DNA of 35,835 bases, taken from assembly GCF_000737065.1 (NCBI RefSeq), contig NZ_AQRC01000020.1:1-35835 (forward strand), in the 5' to 3' direction. Positions 26,211 to 33,557 of this stretch are shown in pieces (position 1 is the stretch's first letter; the number at the start of each line of letters is the position of its first letter). The DNA is from Thioclava atlantica. GTDB taxonomy: Bacteria; Pseudomonadota; Alphaproteobacteria; Rhodobacterales; Rhodobacteraceae. Position numbers and translations under genes: made by a program. The notes beneath the pieces were generated by a model, which worked only from the letters and a program-made list of their open reading frames with translations, did no database searches and was not told the DNA's origin.

Positions 26211-26582
26211 CTAATCGGGGGAGCGGTTGATTGTATGCCGCCCTCTTACAGAACTGCCAGCGGAGTCGCCGCCAATATCCGCTTCAAGCCCCTCAATCTC
26301 CGCCATCTTCCTCGCCAAGAACCGCTGCGTAATCGCCGCCTTCTCCGCCACGCCCTTGGGCGTAAGCAGATAGGCATAGCGCCGCTTGTCTTCAGCCGCC
26401 CTGAAATTCCCGAGCTTCACGAAGCCCTTCTCCACCAAGGCTTTCAGTACGTAATTGGCACTTCCCGTGCTAACCCCGACCGCCTCTGCCAGTTCGCTCT
26501 GCGACAGTTCCGGGTTTTCCTCGAGGAGGCGCAGGATGCGAAAGCGAACATCTTCCTGGATCTTGTCGCGCTGGCCTGCCAT
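26211..26582 (-). CDS. EPS-associated MarR-family regulator, copy 1
   Basis: The 123-residue winged-helix protein matches the small MarR-type family found with exopolysaccharide loci: FRILRLLEENPELSQSELA, VGVSTGSANYVLKALVEKG, and the wing/linker FRAAEDKRRYAYLLTPKG. A long C-terminal helix (TQRFLARKMAEIEGLEADI) probably dimerises. The ATG at 26582 is chosen because homology with copy 2 begins there; the frame upstream to 26681 is leader sequence. It is first in the polysaccharide operon and probably regulates it. A near-identical gene with the same leader lies at 32241-32606; the C-terminal dozen or so residues differ. Confidence 0.92.
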   Translation of the reverse strand: MAGQRDKIQEDVRFRILRLLEENPELSQSELAEAVGVSTGSANYVLKALVEKGFVKLGNFRAAEDKRRYAYLLTPKGVAEKAAITQRFLARKMAEIEGLEADIGGDSAGSSVRGRHTINRSPD

Positions 26583-26778
26583 CAGGAGCCAACACTCAGG
26601 CAAGCTACCGCAGCAGCGCTGACTCGGGTCAGCCTGGGGAGGGCAGTCACAATCTGGCGTCGAAAATCCGACATCGTTCAAAGTTGAGCAGTAGCAGAAT
26701 GCTGCGCCTGCTAAAAGGCTGTTTATGCAAATCTTGGGGGCCGGTAAGGGCGATTACGGCGGTGTGATTGCGGGGCTC
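26280..26778 (-). repeat. direct repeat, copy 1 (regulator gene plus leader)
   Basis: About 500 bp covering most of the MarR-type gene and its upstream region is closely matched, in the same orientation, by 32303-32801. Similarity fades at the 3' end of the coding region and upstream of the leader. The two copies bracket the rearranged block 26.8-32.2 kb. Confidence 0.88.
26583..26778 (-). promoter_or_regulatory. leader/operator region of regulator copy 1
   Basis: The block is conserved with the leader of copy 2. It holds an inverted repeat GCAGAATGCTGC (26694-26705), a perfect hairpin GCTGACTCGGGTCAGC (26618-26633; six-base stem, four-base loop) and, on the transcribed strand just after the hairpin, GCGGTAGC (26611-26604), the core of the ops element recognised by RfaH in enterobacteria. 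The first repeat is a candidate MarR operator near the promoter. The last two would lie in the 5' leader RNA. Function is inference. Confidence 0.55.
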
Positions 26779-26811
26779 GCTCCTGCGGTTCTTTGAAGTC
26801 GTCAGGTGCCG

Positions 26812-27098
26812 CTACGACAGTTTGCCTATCTTCGCCTTACCCTTGCAATCCGGGAACCGGACGCAGCCCAGAATGGCCCCGTAGCGGCCCCGACGTTCGA
26901 CCCCAGCCTTCCTTGCAACTCGGGCAGGCCGGTGGTCTCGCCCCTCAATCCGGACAGCCCATTTCTGCTGTCTTCTCGTCTCGAACCGGTAATCCGATGC
27001 CGCATTGCGGGCAGGCGGGCATCCGGTTGCCGCATAGCTTCACGTGTTCGCAGCGATACCAGCCCGGTCCGCCCTGACCGGGCATGTAAATCAAGCGC
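26812..27098 (-). pseudogene. C-terminal zinc-ribbon fragment (topoisomerase type)
   Basis: On the minus strand this encodes a broken string of zinc-ribbon modules: QCGGRLIYM, then YRCEHVKLCGNRMPACPQCG, then MGCPD followed by TGA where Cys is expected. After that come ACPSCKEGW and, in the next frame, RRGRYGAILGCVRFPDCKG with a TAG at 26812. The last module is the C4 zinc finger found at the C-terminus of type IA topoisomerases and some helicases or nucleases. One nonsense change and one frameshift plus a lost 5' part make it a pseudogene. It abuts the istB fragment directly at about 27098. I cannot name the full-length parent. Confidence 0.75.
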
Positions 27099-27612
27099 CC
27101 GCCGCATTGGTCCACGAGCTGATGGAGGCCCGCGACGAGCGCCTCTTGCTACGCCTGCAAAAACAGATGGTCGGATACAAGCTCCTGATCATCGACGAGC
27201 TGGGCTTCGTGCCTCTGAGCAAGACTGGCGCCGAGCTGATGTTCGAACTGATCTCGCAGCGCTACGAGCGGGGCGCCACCATGATCACCAGCAATCTGCC
27301 CTTCGACGAATGGACCGAAACCTTCGGCTCCGAGCGCCTGACCGGCGCTCTGCTCGACCGGCTCACCCACCATGTCCACATCCTCGAGATGAACGGCGAC
27401 AGCTATCGGCTTCCCAAAGCCGCGCCCGAAACAGCGCCGACACCTGATCACATCGTTCAGGTTTGGCCCGCTGGACCAAAGCGCCCCGGCAGCCGCCAGC
27501 TATCTGAAAAGCGCAGCTGCCGGGGCGCGAAGCGTTCCCTCCGCTTCCCATGCCCTCTCTGGTGGCAGACTTTTGCTCTGCCCCGTGGCCGGTTTTTGCT
27601 CCGCCGTTGACA
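27098..27612 (+). mobile_element. istB: 3' part of an IS21-family element (istB fragment and right end)
   Basis: The plus strand encodes the C-terminal half of IstB, the ATPase helper of IS21 transposition: ALVHELMEARDERLLLRLQK, Walker B LLIIDELGFV, the ERGATMITSNLPFDEWTETF segment and LLDRLTHHVHILEMNGDSYR. The N-terminus with Walker A is missing, as is all of istA. The element ends at 27612 with an outward TGTCAACGGCGGAGC end (read on the minus strand) and two internal TTTTGCTC(T/C)GCC repeats typical of IS21 termini. Its left side is fused to the zinc-ribbon fragment. It cannot move by itself. Confidence 0.85.
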
Positions 27613-28104
27613 GATTTCTCCAGGCAGCTCAACAACAGGTCCCGCCACCTTGATATGTTCATCCATCCAGCGGTCTTCGCAGCGTCCTTTGTCGTAGCGG
27701 AAGAGCCGCAAGACGCGCACTGGGAAGACGCCCCCGTGGCGCATCGGGCGGCCGAGGAAAGTCATTCGACGGCCCACCACTACACCGTGGATCCCGGAAG
27801 CGAGCTTCGGTAGCTCCTCCGAAATCTGAGTGCGCAACTCGTCGGTCACGATCTCATCTGCGTCGAGGCGCAATACCAAGTCAGTATCGGCGGGCAATTG
27901 GTCGAGCGCCCAGTTATATTGGTTCGAGTAGTTGCGCCAAGAATTGAAGCGGACTTCGGCGCCCATCTCCTTGGCTATCTCGACGGTCCGGTCGGTTGAT
28001 TCGGAATCGACGATAAAGATGCGATCGGCGATTCCGTCTAGCGAGGGGATCGCACGGGCGATGTGCCGCTCTTCATCGCGGGTCAAAATAACGGCGGTAA
28101 GCAT
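27613..28104 (-). pseudogene. family 2 glycosyltransferase cut by the IS21 end
   Basis: The first 164 codons are intact and closely similar to the GT2 at 19423-20334: VILTRDEERHIARAI, SESTDRTVEIA, LRLDADEIVTDEL, RRMTFLGRP and RCEDRWMDEH. After PGEI the frame enters the IS21 terminus and runs on as unrelated residues. About 140 C-terminal residues are lost, so function is doubtful although the nucleotide-sugar domain remains. Its ATG overlaps the stop of the methyltransferase gene (TAATG), so it was the last known gene of that operon. Confidence 0.9.
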
Positions 28105-28748
28105 TATTGATCAGGCTTGCGTGCAACGGCAATCATCGACTTTGCGAGCGGTGGGACGCGCCCGACCCTCTCGAAGCGAATTTCAGAAAAGCCCGCCTCA
28201 CGCAGTAATTCCGAGAGCGTTGAGAAGGACCAGAACTTTATGTGACCGTGATCCCAGAGAGCGGTGAAATGGGCATCCATTTTCCCGCTCAGCGCCATCG
28301 CGAGGTTCTTCAGATAGCCGTGATACGGTGTCGAGACTATCGCCGTGCCGCCCGGCTCGAGCAGGTCGAAGAGGGTGCGGGCGTAGGCGCGCGGGGCGTA
28401 GACGTGCTCTACCACTTCGAGGCTGACTACTACAGGGAAATGCCCATATTTCCCCGCAAGGTCGTCATACGCTGAGCCCACTTCAAGTTTGAGTTCTGGA
28501 TAGCGTTTATTAGCTTGGGCAATCCCCTCCGAAGAGGGATCGACGCCGGTCACCTGCCAGCCTCGAGCTGACATATATGCTCCGATTGAGCCGTTGCCAC
28601 ATCCAACATCAAAGACACGCTGTTTGGAGCCTATCCCCGGAGCAAGCTGATCGAGTTCCGCCTCAAGCGCGGGCAAGAGATAGGTGTGCGAGTCGTTCAA
28701 TTCGGCATCGCTGTAGCCGTATTCGTCGATTTCACTGATGCCGCTCAT
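28104..28748 (-). CDS. class I SAM-dependent methyltransferase
   Basis: The 214-residue soluble protein has motif I VFDVGCGNGSIGAYM (about residues 45-59), an acidic VTGVDPSS after beta-2, and SLEVVEHVYAPRAY, as in the UbiG/Methyltransf_11 group. In this setting it probably O-methylates a sugar of the polysaccharide. ATG 28748 has AAGG upstream and overlaps the stop of the acetyltransferase gene (ATGA); the extension to 28796 is a shadow. It is coupled at its 3' end to the truncated GT2. Confidence 0.9.
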   Translation of the reverse strand: MSGISEIDEYGYSDAELNDSHTYLLPALEAELDQLAPGIGSKQRVFDVGCGNGSIGAYMSARGWQVTGVDPSSEGIAQANKRYPELKLEVGSAYDDLAGKYGHFPVVVSLEVVEHVYAPRAYARTLFDLLEPGGTAIVSTPYHGYLKNLAMALSGKMDAHFTALWDHGHIKFWSFSTLSELLREAGFSEIRFERVGRVPPLAKSMIAVARKPDQ

Positions 28749-29290
28749 GATCCAACCTTTCTTATCGGCCGTGCAGGGTTGCCAGCTACAATCCATCCGC
28801 CCTCGACATCCTTCACCACTACCGCGCGCGCTCCGGCCACGGCCCCGGCGCCGACCGTGATGCCGGGCCCAACGAAAGCTTCGGTCGCGACCCAGGCATC
28901 GTCACCGATTGTGATGGGCGGTTTGACCAGCGGTCGGTGGGGCTGTGTCAAGTCATGGGTTCCAGCGCATAGATGCGCGCCCTGCGATACCGTCGCCCGG
29001 TTGCCGATCACGATAGGGCCAAGCGCATAGAGGATAGCTCGGTCGCCGACCGCGCATTGCGTTCCCAGCGTGATGTTCCAGGGAATGCTGATGCGCACAC
29101 TTGGGTAGACATGGGCTTCTGTACCGACCTTCGCTCCGAAGCGGCGCAGGAGCCATCGCCGCCAGCCCCAGAACACTCGTGGGCTGAAACCGAATAATGG
29201 CCACGCCACCCACCACGCAACACGGCCCAGCTGTTCGCGTCGGCTCCAACTGCGAGTGCTCCTGTTACGCCTAACTTCAACCAGGGGCAT
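28745..29290 (-). CDS. WcaF-like hexapeptide acetyltransferase
   Basis: The 181-residue protein has the look of colanic-acid acetyltransferase WcaF: an N-terminal WW/FGFSPRVFWGWRRWLLRRFGA region, hexapeptide repeats (ITLGTQCAVGDRAILYALG, PIVIGNRATVSQGAHLCAG), the THDL motif that places the catalytic His, and ITIGDDAWVATEAFVGPGIT with a C-terminal GNPARPIRK. It would transfer acetyl from acetyl-CoA to a sugar in the cytoplasm. It lies between the sulfotransferase (20-bp gap) and the methyltransferase (four-base overlap). Confidence 0.92.
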   Translation of the reverse strand: MPLVEVRRNRSTRSWSRREQLGRVAWWVAWPLFGFSPRVFWGWRRWLLRRFGAKVGTEAHVYPSVRISIPWNITLGTQCAVGDRAILYALGPIVIGNRATVSQGAHLCAGTHDLTQPHRPLVKPPITIGDDAWVATEAFVGPGITVGAGAVAGARAVVVKDVEGGWIVAGNPARPIRKVGS

Positions 29291-29309
29291 GCTCTACTTC
29301 CTCCATCTC

Positions 29310-30119
29310 TCAGTTTTTACCATAACCCCAGCGCCCCAATTGCGGAGCCAGGCACTCGGCGATCTCGGACTGCAGGTCAGCGCTGTCGAGTTCACGCCAG
29401 CGTTGGGACCTACCCTTATTGAACGTAAGGCTGCCGCCGTAGATCCGTTCGGCCAAACCGGGATCGCGAGGCATCACGAGTCCGAGATGTTTGCTGACTG
29501 CCAGAAGCACTGAGGTTTGGCGAGCGTGGGTGCCGCCGCCTTGAGGTCCAATTAGATCCTCAAAAGCTACGTTCAGTACATCGTCGCCCGCAGTAAGCCA
29601 ACCCTCCGCCCGAGCTAACACTTCGGCGAACGGACGCTGTCTGTAGCCTGCCCCGACGCCGCCGTGGAGGAGCCTAGCCACCCGATGCTCGCGGGAGAGA
29701 CCGACGAAATCTGGGTGCATGAAGTAATCAGGGCGGCCGCAGACCCAATCAGCGAAGGAGATGAGCATATCGCGCGGGTCGCGGCGGATTAGGATCATCC
29801 GTGCGCGTTCGTCGCGCAGAATTGCGATCAACTCGGGACTGTAGGCGGCGTGGCCGCCGACAATCCGTCCGCGGAGCCGACGCAGGGTGCGGTGGATATA
29901 GGCTGGGCGCACACGCGCCTCAGTCTCAAGGCCGACATCGATCCCGTTCGCAGAGCCTCGAATTAGCCGTTTAATCTGCTTACCGCGGCCGAACAGCAAG
30001 TGAGCGGCAATTCCCCCAAATGGCCCCTCTATGCCAAGTTCGTTCATTGCAGAATAAATCAGATGATTGCCAGACTTCCAGATTCCATTGACGAAAATGC
30101 AGGTTCGTTCGCCCCTCAT
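29310..30119 (-). CDS. PAPS-dependent sulfotransferase
   Basis: The 269-residue protein shows the 5'-phosphosulfate-binding loop NGIWKSGNHLIYS near the N-terminus, the 3'-phosphate-binding segment ILIRRDPRDMLIS (about residues 110-122) and a C-terminal FNKGRSQRWRE, the order expected in the sulfotransferase family. It probably adds sulfate to a sugar of the surface polysaccharide, using PAPS. ATG 30119 is preferred to the GTG just before it. It is first in the second decoration block. The 80 bp upstream run into an IS5 element, so its original promoter may be lost. A stub of a paralogue lies at 20328-20615. Confidence 0.88.
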   Translation of the reverse strand: MRGERTCIFVNGIWKSGNHLIYSAMNELGIEGPFGGIAAHLLFGRGKQIKRLIRGSANGIDVGLETEARVRPAYIHRTLRRLRGRIVGGHAAYSPELIAILRDERARMILIRRDPRDMLISFADWVCGRPDYFMHPDFVGLSREHRVARLLHGGVGAGYRQRPFAEVLARAEGWLTAGDDVLNVAFEDLIGPQGGGTHARQTSVLLAVSKHLGLVMPRDPGLAERIYGGSLTFNKGRSQRWRELDSADLQSEIAECLAPQLGRWGYGKN

Positions 30120-30198
30120 CACACCTTTTCCATCCTGTTGTCAGTTGTGTCGAGCTCAGTTTCAATTTAAAGGGAAGATTGGTAGACACTGATGAATC

Positions 30199-31248
30199 GG
30201 CTCTGTAGCACAAAACGGTTGATGACCAAGTTGGCCCTTTCCCCTGACACACTTATCCCACGGCCTCGGTCACGGGTATGCCGAGCGCGGTGAAGCCGTT
30301 CATGACGGCGACACGGATCTGAAGCTCGGCGACCTGGCGGTCGGGCTCTCGCGCCATGAGGCGTTGGCCCAACAGCTTCATGCAGTGCATCTTGGTCTCG
30401 GCGCGACTTCGGCGATGGTAGCCGCTCCATTTCCGCCAGATCTTCCGGCCCAAGCGTTTCGATGCATGAAGGGCCTCATTGCGGGCAATGGCGCCCGCGC
30501 TGTCGGGCTTCCAGAACTTGGCATTCTTGCGGGGCGGTATGACGGCATAGGCCCCGCGGTCGGCGATGGCTTCGTGACACTTGCGCGTATCGTAGGCCCC
30601 GTCTGCGGTGACGTTGCCGATCTCTTGATTGGGCGAGATCTGGCCGAGCAACTCCGGCAGCATGGGCGCATCGCCGATATCGCCGCTGGTGAACTCGACC
30701 GCCCGGATTTCCAGTGTTTTTTCATCGATCCCGAGGTGAACCTTGCGCCAGATGCGGCGTTTGGCGCCGCCATGCTTGCGGGCATTCCACTCGCCTTCAC
30801 CCTCAACCTTGATCCCGGTGCTGTCGATCAATAGGTGCAACGGCCCCTCCGATCCCCGATACGGAATGTTTACGGCGAGGGTCTTCTGGCGGCGTGAAAG
30901 CGTGCTGAAATCCGGCACCGACCAGTCCAGCCCGCTCAACTGCAGAAGGCTTTCGACAAAGCCCGTCGTCTGCCGGAGCGCCATACCGAACAGGACTTTC
31001 ATCGTCAGGCAGGTCTGGATGGCGGCGTCGCTGTAAGTGGGCTGCCGGCCCCGCTTGCCCGTCGGCCTAGCCTCCCACATCATCTCGGGATCGAACCAGA
31101 TCGTCAGCGAGCCCCGGCGCTTGAGCGCTTCGTTGTAGGCCCGCCAGTTCTTGATCTTATAGGTCGGGGGTGTCGGTCTGCTCATGCCATCCAGCTATCA
31201 CGCTGGATTCACGAGGTGAATCCCCCAAGGGCTTTGTGCAACAGAGCC
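30199..31248 (-). mobile_element. complete IS5-family insertion sequence
   Basis: Imperfect terminal inverted repeats bracket a single transposase gene. The left end reads GGCTCTGTAGCACAAA from 30199 and the right end, read inward, GGCTCTGTTGCACAAA from 31248. I see no clear target-site duplication (left flank ends TGATGAATC, right flank begins GGATGACGT). That fits a deletion or recombination involving the IS rather than a simple insertion. It interrupts ahcY on the right and abuts the sulfotransferase operon on the left. Confidence 0.9.
30253..31185 (-). CDS. IS5-family DDE transposase
   Basis: The 310-residue transposase is full length for its group. The DDE triad can be placed at D121 ([10 protein letters not shown]), D195 (TADGAYDT) and E263 ([11 protein letters not shown], the Y-2-R-3-E signature). 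The N-terminus carries an Asn-Trp-rich [15 protein letters not shown] typical of IS5/IS903-like elements. No frameshift or internal stop is present, so it may still be active. It is contained in the inverted repeats at 30199 and 31248. Confidence 0.95.
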   Translation of the reverse strand: MSRPTPPTYKIKNWRAYNEALKRRGSLTIWFDPEMMWEARPTGKRGRQPTYSDAAIQTCLTMKVLFGMALRQTTGFVESLLQLSGLDWSVPDFSTLSRRQKTLAVNIPYRGSEGPLHLLIDSTGIKVEGEGEWNARKHGGAKRRIWRKVHLGIDEKTLEIRAVEFTSGDIGDAPMLPELLGQISPNQEIGNVTADGAYDTRKCHEAIADRGAYAVIPPRKNAKFWKPDSAGAIARNEALHASKRLGRKIWRKWSGYHRRSRAETKMHCMKLLGQRLMAREPDRQVAELQIRVAVMNGFTALGIPVTEAVG

Positions 31249-32194
31249 GGATGACGTCCTTGTTGCCGGTGGTGGTGATGAAGATGTCGGCGCTGTCGAC
31301 CACGTCTTCGAGCGTGACCACCTCGAACCCGTCCATCGCTGCCTGCAGCGCGCAGATCGGATCGACCTCGGTCACCTTCACGCGCGCACCTGCACCGCGC
31401 AAGCTTGCGGCCGAACCCTTGCCCACATCGCCGTAACCGCAGACGACGGCGACCTTGCCGGCCATCATCACATCGGTGGCGCGGCGGATGCCGACCACGA
31501 GGCTCTCTTTACAGCCGTATTTGTTGTCGAATTTCGACTTGGTGACGCTATCGTTCACGTTGATCGCCGGGAAGGGCAGCAGGCCCTTCTTGTGCAGGTC
31601 ATAGAGACGATGCACCCCGGTCGTGGTCTCTTCCGAGACGCCCTGGATCGCGTCGCGCTGCTTGGTGAACCAGCCGGGGCTCTCGGCGAGGCGTTTCTTG
31701 ATCTGTGCGAACAGCGCCTCTTCCTCTTCCGAGGTCGGGACCGCGATCAGGTCTTCCTCGCCATTCTCGACGCGCGCGCCGAGAAGGATATAGAGCGTCG
31801 CATCCCCGCCATCGTCGAGGATCATGTTGCAGGTGCCTTCCTCGAACTGGAAGATCTTGTCCGTGTAGGACCAGTATTCCTCCAGCGTCTCGCCCTTGAT
31901 CGCGAAAACCGGGGTGCCGCCCGCCGCAATCGCGGCCGCCGCGTGATCCTGCGTGGAGAAGATGTTGCACGAGGCCCACCGCACATCGGCGCCGAGCGCC
32001 TTGAGCGTCTCGATCAGCACGGCGGTCTGCACCGTCATGTGCAGCGAGCCCGCGATGCGTGCGCCCTTGAGCGGCTGGCTTTCCCCGAATTCCTCGCGGC
32101 AGGCCATCAGGCCCGGCATCTCGGTTTCGGCAATGTCCAGTTCCTTGCGGCCATAATCGGCGAGCGCAATATCCTTGATGATGTAATCGGCCAC
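31249..32194 (-). pseudogene. ahcY: 3'-truncated S-adenosylhomocysteine hydrolase gene
   Basis: The first 315 codons are an intact [24 protein letters not shown] at the start, [29 protein letters not shown], the DDGGDAT segment and the NAD-binding [13 protein letters not shown], ending [10 protein letters not shown] at the IS5 border. The enzyme is normally about 460 residues, so the last third, which includes the dimer and C-terminal NAD-contact regions, is gone and does not reappear on the other side of the IS. The start is a GTG. Because AHCY is central to the methyl cycle, an intact copy is expected elsewhere. It follows regulator copy 2 by about 47 bp on the same strand. Confidence 0.93.
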
Positions 32195-32240
32195 TGGTTC
32201 GAAATCCTCGTTTTCAATTACCTAGCCGCTGATCATGTTC

Positions 32241-32606
32241 TCAGCTGCTATGCTTACCTCGCGCTTCGCTCACGGACGTCTCTTCCCGCAACGCCTCAAT
32301 CTCCGCCTTCAACGCCTCAAACTCCGCCAACTTCCGCGCCAAGAACCGCTGCGTAATCGCGGCCTTCTCCGCCACCCCCTTCGGCGTCAGCAGATAGGCG
32401 TAGCGCCGCTTGTCCTCAGCCGCCCTGAAGTTCCCGAGCTTCACGAAGCCCTTCTCCACCAATGCCTTCAGGATGTAATTCGCGCTCCCGGTGCTGACCC
32501 CGACCGCCTCTGCCAACTCGCGCTGCGACATCTCCGGGTTTTCCTCGAGGAGGCGCAGGATACGAAAGCGGATATCTTCCTGGACCTTGCTGCGCTGCCC
32601 CGCCAT
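32241..32606 (-). CDS. EPS-associated MarR-family regulator, copy 2
   Basis: The 121-residue protein is almost the same as copy 1 (26211-26582) over its first 105 or so residues, including VGVSTGSANYILKALVEKG and the KRRYAYLLTPKG wing, and differs at the C-terminus (EIEALREETSVSEARG). The coding region is intact, so both copies may be expressed and could bind the same sites or form mixed dimers. It is followed not by polysaccharide genes but by the broken ahcY, so its former target operon may have been lost or displaced. Confidence 0.92.
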   Translation of the reverse strand: MAGQRSKVQEDIRFRILRLLEENPEMSQRELAEAVGVSTGSANYILKALVEKGFVKLGNFRAAEDKRRYAYLLTPKGVAEKAAITQRFLARKLAEFEALKAEIEALREETSVSEARGKHSS

Positions 32607-32801
32607 CAGGGCGCGGCCTGCCGGCAGGCTACCGCATCAGCGCTGACTCGGGTCAGCCTGAGGGGAGAGGAGTTCGCAGGTAGGCGTCGAAGATCTGACA
32701 TCGTTCAAAAATGAGCGATAGCAGAATGCTGCACTCGCTAAAAGGGTGTTTATGCAGATCTGGGGATCCGGCAAGGGCGATCACGGGTGTGTGACCGGGG
32801 T
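32303..32801 (-). repeat. direct repeat, copy 2 (regulator gene plus leader)
   Basis: This is the partner of 26280-26778, in the same orientation and about 6 kb away. Homologous recombination between the two would delete or duplicate the intervening decoration block. Confidence 0.88.
32607..32801 (-). promoter_or_regulatory. leader/operator region of regulator copy 2
   Basis: It mirrors the copy 1 leader. The inverted repeat GCAGAATGCTGC is at 32721-32732, the hairpin GCTGACTCGGGTCAGC at 32642-32657 and the minus-strand GCGGTAGC at 32635-32628, in the same order. These motifs survived while the sequence between them drifted (for example around 32660-32690), which suggests they matter. From 32802 to 32969 I see nothing recognisable except a GC-rich palindromic stretch near 32947-32968. 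Confidence 0.55.
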
Positions 32802-32969
32802 GCCTGTTCGAAGGCGGTGTCGTCTGCCTCCGCAATAGCTCGTAGAGGCCCAGCCTCCGCATCGAGGGCGTCCCGCGCATCTCTGGTTCGAGAATTCCGG
32901 CTCGCTCCGAAATCCCGCGCCAGAGGATTGCGCAGGGATGCGCGTCAGGCGCGCGCCTGGCGCGCGCGG

Positions 32970-33267
32970 ATGCCGGGGGTGAGCAAGATCGTGCGCCACA
33001 ATGGGGTTGCTTACCTGTGCGGATAGGTGGGTGCAGGAACCGACGTAATCGAGCAGACCCAGGACTGTCTTGCCAGAGTTGATGCCCTGCTCGCACGCGC
33101 GGGATCTTCGCGCGAGCGGATGCTGCAGGTGATCATCTGGCTCGCCGACATGGCCGATTTCGATGCGATGAATGCAGTTTGGGATGCATGGGTGCCCGAA
33201 GGTTCAGCCCCCGCGCGCGCCTGCGGTGAAGCAAAGCTCGCGCGCCCGGAACTGAAAGTGGAGATCG
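32970..33267 (+). pseudogene. broken RidA/YjgF-family gene
   Basis: The plus strand encodes SKIVRHNGVAYLCG, then a TAG stop (33024-33026) where relatives have Gln, then [57 protein letters not shown] and LKVEI. This is the RidA fold of enamine/imine deaminases. Besides the nonsense codon, the last few residues (usually a short hydrophobic strand) are replaced by the IS3 fragment at 33268. The likely start is ATG 32970; a normal RidA would have several more residues before SKIVRHNG. It is a dead gene left by the rearrangements. Confidence 0.85.
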
Positions 33268-33447
33268 CCCGATCTTCGCTGCAATCGACGTGATCGCCTG
33301 CAAGCGAGATCCGTGCTCGCCCTCATTGCCGAGAACCATCCGTACCGCGCGCTCGCGCATTTCAGGGGAAAACTTGTTCGTTGTCTTGCTCATGATGCTC
33401 CATCCTGCTCAAGAGTTGGAGCCTCCGGCAAACCCCGGGGCGGTTCA
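33268..33447 (-). mobile_element. left end and orfA start of an IS3-family element
   Basis: Reading the minus strand from 33447, a terminal TGAACCGCCCCGGGG sequence is followed by an ATG at 33393. From there runs the start of IS3 OrfA ([19 protein letters not shown], then EHGSRLQAI and SIAAKIG). The frame leaves IS3 homology at about 33268 and enters the antisense of ridA. The rest of orfA, all of orfB and the other end are absent here. The orfB tail at 5745-5997 is of the same general IS type but 27 kb away. Confidence 0.82.
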
Positions 33448-33475
33448 GTAACCTGTTTACACGACATTAGAAAAT

Positions 33476-33508
33476 TTCGAATATTTCGACTGTTGCGATT
33501 GCTTCGAA
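33476..33508. promoter_or_regulatory. repeated TTCGA sites upstream of the toxin-antitoxin pair
   Basis: Two perfect TTCGAA palindromes (33476-33481 and 33503-33508) and a third TTCGA (33485-33489) lie 50-80 bp before the antitoxin ATG in an AT-rich stretch. TATAT nearby (33521-33525) could serve as part of a -10 box. Toxin-antitoxin pairs usually bind such repeats to repress themselves. A GGAGAGAG site at about 33547-33554 precedes the ATG. Confidence 0.5.
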
Positions 33509-33557
33509 TGACGGATACCCTATATCCACCACGAGAAGAGAGAACCGGAGAGAGAAG

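Noticed and set aside
26806-27447. A 213-codon plus-strand frame over the istB fragment as a gene
   Set aside because: The real coding signal is in the adjacent plus frame (IstB motifs) and in the minus strand (zinc ribbons); this frame has no recognisable content.
30190-31257. Nine-base target duplication around the IS5 element
   Set aside because: The left flank (TGATGAATC) and right flank (GGATGACGT) do not match, and no shorter duplication is convincing.
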